Positions 1 through 5,393 of a stretch of 5,393 nucleotides of DNA are shown here, in pieces. Source of the stretch: CAZGVW01 sp964529265 (lineage in GTDB: Bacteria; Planctomycetota; Phycisphaerae; Phycisphaerales; UBA1924); assembly GCA_964529265.1 (NCBI GenBank), contig CAZGVW010000028.1, forward strand, positions 1 through 5,393, written 5' to 3'. The position numbers were made by a program, and so were the translations under genes. Below the pieces are notes generated by a model that saw only the letters and a list, made by a program, of their open reading frames with translations, made no database searches and was not told where the DNA came from. Position 1 is the stretch's first letter, and every line of letters begins with the position of its first letter.

Positions 1-1964
1 TCGGTGCGCACGATCCGATCGCCGGCCGCGCGCTGCGCGACCGTCGCCGTCACACCGAGCGGATCGCCCGCGCGGTTCAGCACGCGCGTCTCGATGCCCT
101 CGGGCTCGCCGCCCAGCGTCCACTCGGCGCGCAGCCGCTCGGTGCGGCGGTACTGTCTGTCGGCGGTGGGCTGAAACGGAGCTTGCAGTGCCGAGGCCGC
201 GCGGAACAAAAGCGGCGGGCCGACGGGCGCGGCCGTCATCGCCGGCACATCAAGGCGCGCGTCGAGCGATCCCCGAGGCCCTTCGACCCGAAGCGTCACC
301 TGCCACGGTCCGGCCGGCAATTCGGCGAGTGGAATCCGCACGATTGTCGCGCGCGCGCCCGTGTCGATCGCCGCTCGCGCCACGTACGGATCTCCCACCG
401 CGGCCGCACCCTGCACGGTCACCTGGAGTGCCGCGCCTTCGGTCCACCCTCCGCGCGCGATCTCCCCGCGCGCGATCTCGGCCACCACCGCGAGCTCGCC
501 GGCGGCCGCGGCGGCATCGGCGTACAGTTCCGTCGCGGCGCGAATCCGCGCGAGCACCGCGAACGCCTCGTCGAGTGGCGACGGTCCGGTCGGCGCCACA
601 GGTTCGGCCGATGCCGCACGCGCCGCGGCGTCGGCCATCGCCGCGGCAGTGGGCGCCCGGTAGCCGCGGCGCGACGTGAGCTGGATCCCCGCCGGCTTCA
701 CGCGTACCTCGATGCGGCGGAAGCGCCCGTCGAACGCCGTGTTCGTCGAGTAATAGCCGAGCAGATAGAAGGCCGACAGGTCGTCGGCAATCCGCTTCAG
801 CACCGCGCCGATGTCGTTGTCGTACCCGGGATCGAGTCCGTCGGTGTCGCGGGCCAGGTTCCGCAGATGCCCGCGCGCCGAGTCGTCGAAGATCGCGGCA
901 CCCGCAGGGACGCCCGTCTGCCCGCGCAGCTCCGGGTCGAGCGGGTAGAACGCCACGTTATCGCGCACCGCCGCCTGCGTGAAGTCGCGCAGCCGCCGCG
1001 CGAAGTCGATCGAGGCCAGCCGCATCAGCTCCTGGTTGCACGCCGCGAAGTCCGGCGCGTTCGGCTGCGTCTGTCCGATGCCAATCCGCCCGCGCGGCGA
1101 GACGCCGATCTGCGGAATGTCGGCTGTCGCCCAGCGCGCCAGCTCGGCGGCCGGTCCGCGTGGAACCCATCCGCCGCTGAACAGCACGATGTGCTTGCGC
1201 TCGTCACGGATGGCGCCGAGCAGGCCGATCAGCTCCTCGATGGCGAGGAACGTCCGATCGAGCCGCCAGAGCCGCAGCGCGTGTTCCGCCAATCCGCCGC
1301 CGCCCGGCTCGGTGGCGCGCCACCGGAAGCAGGCCTCGATCCATTGCTCGCGAGGCGTGACCCGCGGCGTTTCGGCCACCGCCCACGTCCAGTACCGGCT
1401 CAACAACTGGTCGGCGCTCTCGAGCCGGCGGCCGAACGTGACCTGCCTGATCTCCATGTCGGGCGTCATGACGCCAAACAGATCGGTCGGCCCCACGGAG
1501 CGCTCGAGAAACTGGACGAGCGGCGGCCGCAGGCGCTTCGCGCCTTCTGGCGAGACGCCGTAGGTGTCGAAGAACAGCGCGAACAACCGGTGACGCGGGT
1601 CGGCCGCCTCGCGCAGGCTCTCGCCGACGGTTGCCGGATCGCGGCGGTCCGCGTCCACGGTGATCGGATCGTGACGGATGAACTCGAAGGCCTCGATCGT
1701 CTGCGGCCGCCCGTCCTCGGTCACCGCGAAATCGCCGGGCGTCAGGCCTTCGACGATGCGGCCGTCGCGGCGGGGGTAGACGTCCACGCGCACGAACGCG
1801 GCGCCGGCGCGGAACACGGGCTGCTGCCGCGGCGATGGCGGAGCCTGCTGCGTCGTGGCCGCCGATGGCGCCGGGCCGAACCCATCCAGAGCGAGGAGCA
1901 GCGCGACCGCAGTACTCACACCCGCAACGGCCACGACTGCGGCGCGGGCGGCCGATCGCATCAT
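1..1964 (-). CDS. VWFA-related Acidobacterial domain protein, secreted; C-terminus cut off by window edge
   Basis: The frame is open from ATG at 1964 to the left edge (about 655 codons, no stop). Residues 1-36 look like a signal peptide: Arg3 and Arg7, an Ala/Val/Leu core at 8-26, and a possible cut near 35-36. This suggests export; the substrate or partner is unknown. Residues 50-438 match the VWFA-related Acidobacterial domain (TIGR03436 type): FVRVDVYPRRDGRIVEGLTP opening, LTPGDFAVTEDG (74-85), the VWA first strand FALFFDTYGVS (128-138), IVLFSGG (259-265), and the typical close LGYYSTNTAFDGRFRRIEV then RRGYRAP (432-438). The MIDAS is degenerate: Asp133 is kept, but the Ser positions of DxSxS are Tyr135 and Val137, and a Gly stands where a late Asp is usual. 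Residues 460-505 are Ala-rich and probably helical; 510 onward looks beta-sandwich-like. From related proteins I infer that some 60-80 C-terminal residues are missing. Two adjacent ATGs (1964, 1961) share one ribosome site. Family assignment is firm; function is unknown. Confidence 0.9.
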   Translation of the reverse strand, partial: MMRSAARAAVVAVAGVSTAVALLLALDGFGPAPSAATTQQAPPSPRQQPVFRAGAAFVRVDVYPRRDGRIVEGLTPGDFAVTEDGRPQTIEAFEFIRHDPITVDADRRDPATVGESLREAADPRHRLFALFFDTYGVSPEGAKRLRPPLVQFLERSVGPTDLFGVMTPDMEIRQVTFGRRLESADQLLSRYWTWAVAETPRVTPREQWIEACFRWRATEPGGGGLAEHALRLWRLDRTFLAIEELIGLLGAIRDERKHIVLFSGGWVPRGPAAELARWATADIPQIGVSPRGRIGIGQTQPNAPDFAACNQELMRLASIDFARRLRDFTQAAVRDNVAFYPLDPELRGQTGVPAGAAIFDDSARGHLRNLARDTDGLDPGYDNDIGAVLKRIADDLSAFYLLGYYSTNTAFDGRFRRIEVRVKPAGIQLTSRRGYRAPTAAAMADAAARAASAEPVAPTGPSPLDEAFAVLARIRAATELYADAAAAAGELAVVAEIARGEIARGGWTEGAALQVTVQGAAAVGDPYVARAAIDTGARATIVRIPLAELPAGPWQVTLRVEGPRGSLDARLDVPAMTAAPVGPPLLFRAASALQAPFQPTADRQYRRTERLRAEWTLGGEPEGIETRVLNRAGDPLGVTATVAQRAAGDRIVRT

Positions 1965-1970
1965 GACGAT

Positions 1971-1975
1971 TCTCC
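1971..1975 (-). promoter_or_regulatory. Ribosome binding site of the VWFA-related gene
   Basis: GGAGA on the minus strand lies 6 nt before the ATG at 1964 and 9 nt before the second, in-frame ATG at 1961. Either ATG is usable; the first was chosen for length and the two products differ only by one Met. The site supports this start because the Arg-containing start of the signal peptide follows directly. Confidence 0.6.
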
Positions 1976-2000
1976 GGAGACGGCTGGCTTCGTGAGTCTA

Positions 2001-2027
2001 CCAGCGGTGGCCGGTGAGCCGCGCTGG
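2001..2027. repeat. Inverted repeat in the leader of the VWFA-related gene
   Basis: CCAGCG at 2001-2006 is complementary to CGCTGG at 2022-2027, with a 15-base interior in which a further GGC/GCC pairing is possible. In minus-strand RNA this hairpin would sit about 37 bases before the VWFA ATG. No T-tract follows on either strand, so it is not a classical intrinsic terminator. It could be a leader structure or simply chance in GC-rich DNA. Confidence 0.3.
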
Positions 2028-2072
2028 CCGCCCGTCGGGGCAGACAAGCGGATCCCGACCGAGACGGATCCA

Positions 2073-2094
2073 CCGCGGACCGACTCGACCGCGG
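2073..2094 (-). repeat. GC-rich inverted repeat just downstream of the permease stop
   Basis: CCGCGG at 2073-2078 and again at 2089-2094 can pair across a 10-base loop, and CA/TG can add two more pairs across a one-base bulge. In the transcript this hairpin begins 15 bases after the permease TAG. No run of U follows, so an intrinsic terminator is not supported. It might protect the 3' end or slow transcription between permease and VWFA gene. GC-rich DNA makes such repeats common, so the call is weak. Confidence 0.3.
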
Positions 2095-2109
2095 GTGAGT
2101 GGCGCTGGG

Positions 2110-4761
2110 CTACTCAGCTCGAAGCGCCTCGACCGGATCGAGATTGGCGGCGCGCCGGGCAGGCAGCCATGCGGCGAGCAGGGCCACCGCGAGCAGCACC
2201 GCGCCGGTCGCTGCGAACGTCGGGACGTCGGTCGGGCTGACATTCACCAGCAGGCTGGCCATGAGAGGTGTGGCGAACGCGGCAAGCGCGACGCCCACTA
2301 CAAGCCCGGCCGCCGCGAGGCGCGCACCCTGGCCGAGCACGTTCCGGAGGATGTCGCTGCGACGCGCGCCCAGCGCCATGCGCACGCCGATTTCCTGCGT
2401 CCGCTGCCCCACCGCGAACGCGACGACGCCGTAGAGGCCGATCGCGGCCAGCACGAGCGCCAGCGCCCCGAAGATCCCGAGGAGCAGGGCCGCCATGCGC
2501 GGCACCGCCACGCTCATCCGGAGATGCTCGTCGAGCGTGCGCACGTCGTAGAGCGCGAGATCCGGCGCCACCTGTGCGACCGTCTGCCGCAGCGCGGCAA
2601 TCGCCCGCTCGGAGGGGCCGGTGGTGGCGACGTGCAGCACGGGGTTGGGACGGTAGATCTGGTGAATCGGAAAGTACATCACCGGGAGCGGCGGCTCCGA
2701 GAGCGTGCCGTACCTGCCGGCGCGCGCGACGCCGACGACCGTGGCCCACTCCGGACCGATGCGCAGCCGTCCGCCGACGGCCTCTCGCCCCGGCCAGTAC
2801 CGGCGGGCCATCGTCTCGTTGATCACGACGACGGGCACGGCGTTCTGGCGGTCGCGCTCATCAATCGCGCGCCCGGCGATCAGCGGAATCCCCATCGTCT
2901 CGAAATACCCTGCCGACACCATCCCGTAATACACCGTGACATCTTCATGCGCCGCCGGCGTGTAGCCCTCGATGATCGGATTCGTGTCGGAGCCTCCGCC
3001 CACCGTCAACGGCACGATCGTCGAGACCGTGGCACGCTCCACCCCCGGCAGGGCCTCCATGCGCGCGATCAGCGCATCCATCAGCGCCAGGCCTTGTTCT
3101 GAACCGTAGCCGAGCGAACTGAGATCGAACGACGCCAGCACGGCCTGTCGGCGGGTAAAGCCCGGATCCACGTCATACGCGTTGACGAGCGTTCGGACGA
3201 AGAGTCCCGCCGAAATGAGCAGCACCATTGCCAGCGCGACCTGGCTGACCACGAGGACGCGCCGCAGGCGCGCGCGGCCCCGCGCGGCGCCGGAGCGTGG
3301 AGCTCTGATGGTCGACTGCAACTGGGCGCGCGACCCCTGCATGGCGGGCGCGAGGCCGAAGATGAACGTCGCGAGCACGACCACGGCCGCGCTGAAGAGC
3401 AGCACGCGGGGGTTGAGACCGGCGCCGATCAGCACCGGAAATGGCAGCGGCGGCAGCAGCGCGTCGAGGCCGCGGCTCGTCCAGATCGCAATCGTCACGC
3501 CGGCGAGGCCGCCGGCGCTGGCGAGCACGAAGCTTTCGAGCAGCAGTTGACGCGCGATCTGCCATCGGCTCGCGCCGAGCGCCGTGCGAACGGCCAGTTC
3601 GTGGCGACGCGACACCGCCCGCGCGAGCAGCAGACCCGAGACGTTGGCGCACGCCACCAGCAGCACGAGTCCGACCACGACCATGACGATGGCGACGACG
3701 GGCAGGAGCACCTCCGCCGCCCCGTCCTCGCTCAACGCCGCGATGCGTAGAGTGCGTCCCTTGCTGACGGCATGTTGGGCCGCGAGGCGATCGGCGATCG
3801 CGCCGAGCACCGCCTGCACGTGCGCGTCTGAGGCGCCGGGCACCTTCCGCCCGATCGCCTGGAGCCATCCGCTCCCGCGCGCCTCGAGCAGGTCGCGGCC
3901 GGACAGGCGCGGATGCAGCGTGACCGGCACCCAGACATCCATCGCCAGGCCGTTCATCGAGCCGCGAAACTCGCGCGGGACCACGCCCACGATCTCGAAG
4001 CTGTGGCCATTGAGGTTGATGGCGCGCCCGATGACGCTCCGGTCGGCGTCGAAGCGAGTGCGCCAGAGGGCGTCGCTGATCACCGCCACCGGCGCGCGCA
4101 TGGCCTCGTCTGCCGGCTGAAGCGCCCGGCCGAGAGCCGCCGTCACCTGCAGCACGTCGAACAGGTTGCCCGATGCGACCTCGGCCCACACACGGTCCGG
4201 CGTCCCGCCGCCGACGCGCATCGTCACCGCCATCATGTCCTTCACCGCGAGATCGGTGAGCCCCGCGGGCCGGCTGTCGCGCACGTCACGATAGTTGGGG
4301 TACGAGAAGCTGAGATTCGAGCGCGTCGGCGTCGCGAACCGGACGACGACGAGCTCGGACGCGCGTGGAACGCCCGGCAGCGGGTTCAACACGAGCGCGT
4401 CCACCCAACTGAAGATCGTGGCGTTGGCGCCGATGGCGAGGCCGAGCGTGAGAACGATGGCGGCGGTGAAACCGGGCCGCTGGAGGAGGCCGCGCGAGAC
4501 GTGTTTGAGATCCTGCAGGATCATGAGGGTCCTCCACTGACGGGTACGAAGCCAGAGCGCGTGGGGAAGGGCGCCGAAACTGCGCCGAACGAGATCGCGC
4601 CGAATCGCAGCGGGCGCGCGTCGCCCGGTGCGGAGAAAGCCGGCCTGCGCGGCCAGGTCGGCGGCCCACTGGCGGCGCCAGTCCCCGCGGCGATCGGCGG
4701 GGACGAGCCAGGCGCACAGCTCTACGATCCAGAGCGCGCGCCGGGACAGGCGATCGGACAC
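2110..4761 (-). CDS. ADOP-family (MacB/FtsX-like) two-module ABC permease with N-terminal prefix domain
   Basis: 883 codons, GTG start at 4761, TAG stop at 2112-2110. Residues 1-79 are a cytosolic permease-prefix region. The rest is a tandem duplication of a MacB-like unit: TM1 about 97-120, periplasmic core 125-348, FtsX-type membrane part 350-475 (three helices); then TM about 500-523, periplasmic core 525-750, FtsX part 752-880. Each FtsX part carries the cytosolic motif expected to touch an ATPase: ELAVRTALGAS (388-398) and EIGVRMALGAR (790-800). The C-terminus DPVEALRAE is typical of the family. This is the 'acidobacterial duplicated orphan permease' layout: one chain gives both halves normally supplied by a MacB dimer. 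By family analogy it would transmit force across the inner membrane for export or envelope work; the substrate is unknown. No ATPase gene is in the window. The gene starts one base after the padR stop, so the two are coupled. A second strong start lies at Met80. Confidence 0.95.
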   Translation of the reverse strand: MSDRLSRRALWIVELCAWLVPADRRGDWRRQWAADLAAQAGFLRTGRRAPAAIRRDLVRRSFGALPHALWLRTRQWRTLMILQDLKHVSRGLLQRPGFTAAIVLTLGLAIGANATIFSWVDALVLNPLPGVPRASELVVVRFATPTRSNLSFSYPNYRDVRDSRPAGLTDLAVKDMMAVTMRVGGGTPDRVWAEVASGNLFDVLQVTAALGRALQPADEAMRAPVAVISDALWRTRFDADRSVIGRAINLNGHSFEIVGVVPREFRGSMNGLAMDVWVPVTLHPRLSGRDLLEARGSGWLQAIGRKVPGASDAHVQAVLGAIADRLAAQHAVSKGRTLRIAALSEDGAAEVLLPVVAIVMVVVGLVLLVACANVSGLLLARAVSRRHELAVRTALGASRWQIARQLLLESFVLASAGGLAGVTIAIWTSRGLDALLPPLPFPVLIGAGLNPRVLLFSAAVVVLATFIFGLAPAMQGSRAQLQSTIRAPRSGAARGRARLRRVLVVSQVALAMVLLISAGLFVRTLVNAYDVDPGFTRRQAVLASFDLSSLGYGSEQGLALMDALIARMEALPGVERATVSTIVPLTVGGGSDTNPIIEGYTPAAHEDVTVYYGMVSAGYFETMGIPLIAGRAIDERDRQNAVPVVVINETMARRYWPGREAVGGRLRIGPEWATVVGVARAGRYGTLSEPPLPVMYFPIHQIYRPNPVLHVATTGPSERAIAALRQTVAQVAPDLALYDVRTLDEHLRMSVAVPRMAALLLGIFGALALVLAAIGLYGVVAFAVGQRTQEIGVRMALGARRSDILRNVLGQGARLAAAGLVVGVALAAFATPLMASLLVNVSPTDVPTFAATGAVLLAVALLAAWLPARRAANLDPVEALRAE
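4530..4535 (-). promoter_or_regulatory. Internal Shine-Dalgarno before Met80 of the permease
   Basis: GGAGGA on the minus strand sits 5 nt before an in-frame ATG at 4524-4522 (Met80, followed by ILQDLKHVSRGLLQRPGFT, the usual opening of a prefix-less ADOP core). Sequence and spacing are as good as at the main start, so an 804-residue core form could be made from the same mRNA. The same bases encode Trp-Arg-Thr, so chance remains possible. Confidence 0.45.
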
Positions 4762-4762
4762 C

Positions 4763-5068
4763 TCAGCGCCCCTCCTGGCGCACGGCAGCGCGCAACAGCG
4801 GGTAGCGGGCCAGCGCTTCGGTCAGGGCGCGGCTGCCCGCCCGCGTGATTTCGAAGTACCGGCGCGCGGGGCGTCCCTCACGATGGGCGACGGTCTCGTG
4901 CTCCCATTTCGACCTGACGTACCCAAGTTCCTCGAGCCGCTCCAGCGCGGGGTAGACGGTGCCCGAGGTGAGGCCGGTGGCATCCATAATGTCGAAGCCG
5001 AACTTGCGATTGGCCTCGATGGCCTGGAGGATGGTGATCGTGCCGAGCCCGAGCCGCGACGTGCGCAT
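4763..5068 (-). CDS. PadR-family winged-helix transcriptional regulator (short form)
   Basis: 101 codons, ATG at 5068, TGA at 4765-4763. PadR proteins are dimeric winged-helix DNA-binding proteins, usually repressors of neighbouring stress, efflux or catabolic genes. Visible signature: helix-turn-helix with the strongly conserved GTVYPALERLEELGYV (36-51), followed by the wing, where EGRPARRYFEIT (64-75) is the classic PadR strand. The tail after residue 80 is only about 20 residues, so this is the small class that lacks a long C-terminal dimerisation domain. The start is nearly fixed: an in-frame TGA at 5083-5081 lies five codons upstream with no start codon between. No Shine-Dalgarno fits before the ATG, consistent with a leaderless message. 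It lies one base upstream of the permease gene; padR next to an ADOP permease is a common acidobacterial pairing, so it most likely controls its own operon. Ligand unknown. Confidence 0.95.
   Translation of the reverse strand: MRTSRLGLGTITILQAIEANRKFGFDIMDATGLTSGTVYPALERLEELGYVRSKWEHETVAHREGRPARRYFEITRAGSRALTEALARYPLLRAAVRQEGR
4771..4776 (-). promoter_or_regulatory. Shine-Dalgarno of the permease, inside the end of padR
   Basis: AGGAGG on the minus strand lies 9 nt before the permease GTG at 4761 and within the last codons of the PadR gene, whose TGA (4765-4763) is one base away from the GTG. This decides the GTG start, which keeps the conserved prefix domain in the product, and indicates translational coupling between repressor and permease. 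Confidence 0.75.
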
Positions 5069-5074
5069 GGCCGC

Positions 5075-5083
5075 AGTATATCA
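5075..5083 (-). promoter_or_regulatory. Extended -10 promoter of the padR-permease operon (leaderless)
   Basis: On the minus strand TGATATACT is an extended -10 element: TG (5083-5082), one base, then TATACT (5080-5075), one mismatch from TATAAT. The predicted +1 is about 5068, the A of the padR ATG, so the mRNA would have no leader. No good -35 is seen at the normal distance, which extended -10 promoters tolerate. The start site is inferred by spacing, not measured. Confidence 0.6.
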
Positions 5084-5095
5084 ATATCCAACATA
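5077..5095. promoter_or_regulatory. Likely PadR operator overlapping the -10 element
   Basis: A lone A/T-rich island in GC-rich DNA. It contains the dyad ATAT-CA-ATAT (5078-5087) and, on the minus strand, the direct repeat GATAT-T-GATAT (5088-5078), with TATGTT just upstream. It overlaps the -10, so a bound repressor would block polymerase. The frequently described PadR pattern ATGT-N8-ACAT is only half present (ATGT at 5094-5091), so assignment to PadR rests on position and autoregulation being usual in the family. Confidence 0.45.
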
Positions 5096-5154
5096 GCCAC
5101 CGCAGGCTCGGTCAACCGGCGGCAGCGACAGGAAGCAGGGCGATCCAGGCGGGC

Positions 5155-5328
5155 TCAGTCGCCCTTCAGTACGATGCCCGCGCTGCGTGATCGCGCCGCG
5201 GCGCCGTGCTCGCGGCGCAGGACGAGCCCATGCCACACCGTGTCAACGGCCGCCCGGAGCCACAGGCTCGCGAGAGCCACGGGCCGGCCGCGCAGCGAGA
5301 CTCGCTGCGCCTGGAACTGCGCCAGCAT
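5155..5328 (-). pseudogene. Probable relic of an ADOP permease N-terminal prefix (57-codon ORF)
   Basis: A 57-codon frame, ATG at 5328, TGA at 5157-5155. The protein begins MLAQFQAQRVSLRGRP and continues ALASLWLRAAVDTVWHGLVL before a short basic tail. This resembles the part of some ADOP permease prefixes that reads 'eMLa.F...r..rGr.al..lWlra..D', which normally precedes the QDLRYALR core. Here neither side fits an intact gene: an in-frame TGA lies three codons before the ATG (5340-5338), no family-like sequence precedes it, and no permease core follows the stop, only about 70 bases before the padR promoter region. No clear Shine-Dalgarno is present. The similarity is from memory of the family, not from a search. 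A genuine small basic protein with one amphipathic helix is the alternative. Confidence 0.4.
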
Positions 5329-5393
5329 CGCGCCAACTCAGTCCAATCGTTGTCTAATGCTCAGAGTGCGTTTCAGAATGACGTGGCGCCGGC
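5329..5393. other. Unassigned window edge with a possible divergent gene start
   Basis: Less GC-rich than the rest. On the minus strand the frame open at the edge ends at TGA 5340-5338 after about 17 codons with no recognisable similarity. On the plus strand an ATG at 5378 reads Met-Thr-Trp-Arg-Arg before the edge, a beginning reminiscent of ADOP prefix domains, with TCTAAT (5353-5358) as a weak -10 candidate. Too little sequence is present to call a gene on either strand. Confidence 0.2.

Noticed and set aside
1204..2073. Minus-strand open frame of 289 codons
   Set aside because: Arg-rich out-of-frame shadow of the VWFA-related gene, whose own frame is continuous through 1964-1 and matches the family at many points.
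183..2240. Plus-strand open frame of 685 codons opposite the VWFA-related gene
   Set aside because: Arg/Pro/His-rich with no domain; it is the antisense of a well-recognised minus-strand protein, a usual effect of high-GC codon use.
2014..3102. Plus-strand open frame of 362 codons
   Set aside because: Antisense to the permease; composition His/Arg/Pro-rich and no recognisable motif.
3913..4848. Plus-strand open frame of 311 codons
   Set aside because: Antisense to the start of the permease and the end of padR; no motif, no ribosome site of note.
5110..5115. TTGACC on the minus strand as a -35 box for padR
   Set aside because: It is 29 bases from the TATACT -10, too far; the only -10-like hexamer nearer (TATGTT, 5095-5090) gives a spacer of 14, too short.
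4822..5115. Minus-strand 97-codon frame overlapping padR
   Set aside because: Out-of-frame shadow of the PadR gene; the PadR frame carries the conserved winged-helix and wing residues.
1..5393. CRISPR array, tRNA, rRNA, transposase or integrase
   Set aside because: No regularly spaced repeats, no cloverleaf or rRNA-like stretch, and no mobile-element protein were seen on either strand.

Overview
The window is high-GC DNA whose three recognisable genes all lie on the minus strand. Read right to left they are a small PadR-family repressor, a two-module MacB/FtsX-type permease of the 'acidobacterial duplicated orphan permease' (ADOP) class, and a secreted protein with the 'VWFA-related Acidobacterial domain', which runs off the left edge. 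ADOP permeases and this VWFA-related domain are hallmarks of Acidobacteriota. Together with the GC-rich codon use they point to a member of that phylum, perhaps the Vicinamibacteria; the class is an inference from family knowledge, not a taxonomic test.

Layout: 5329-5393 is a short unassigned edge with a low-confidence plus-strand ATG. 5155-5328 holds a 57-codon minus-strand ORF that resembles the N-terminal prefix of another ADOP permease and is probably a relic. 5069-5095 is an A/T-rich island with an extended -10 promoter and dyad/direct-repeat elements, placed so that transcription should begin at or next to the PadR ATG (leaderless). 4763-5068 is padR-like. 2110-4761 is the permease, starting with GTG one base after the padR stop and behind a strong AGGAGG, so the two genes are almost certainly co-transcribed and translationally coupled. 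1965-2109 is a 145-base gap with two GC-rich inverted repeats and no T-tract. 1-1964 is the VWFA-related protein (about 655 codons visible, C-terminus missing).

How the parts may work together: PadR probably represses its own promoter and hence the permease, and is released by an unknown signal. The permease has both membrane/periplasmic modules fused in one chain and no ATPase gene in the window, so it would have to borrow a MacB/LolD-like ATPase encoded elsewhere. The VWFA-related protein has a plausible signal peptide and an altered metal-binding motif, and probably acts outside the inner membrane; whether it shares the operon is not settled by the sequence. No tRNA, rRNA, CRISPR array, insertion sequence or origin was recognised. 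Nothing here clearly defines a new system. The less ordinary points are the leaderless repressor promoter, a strong internal start that would yield a prefix-less permease, the degenerate VWFA metal site, and the permease-prefix relic upstream.
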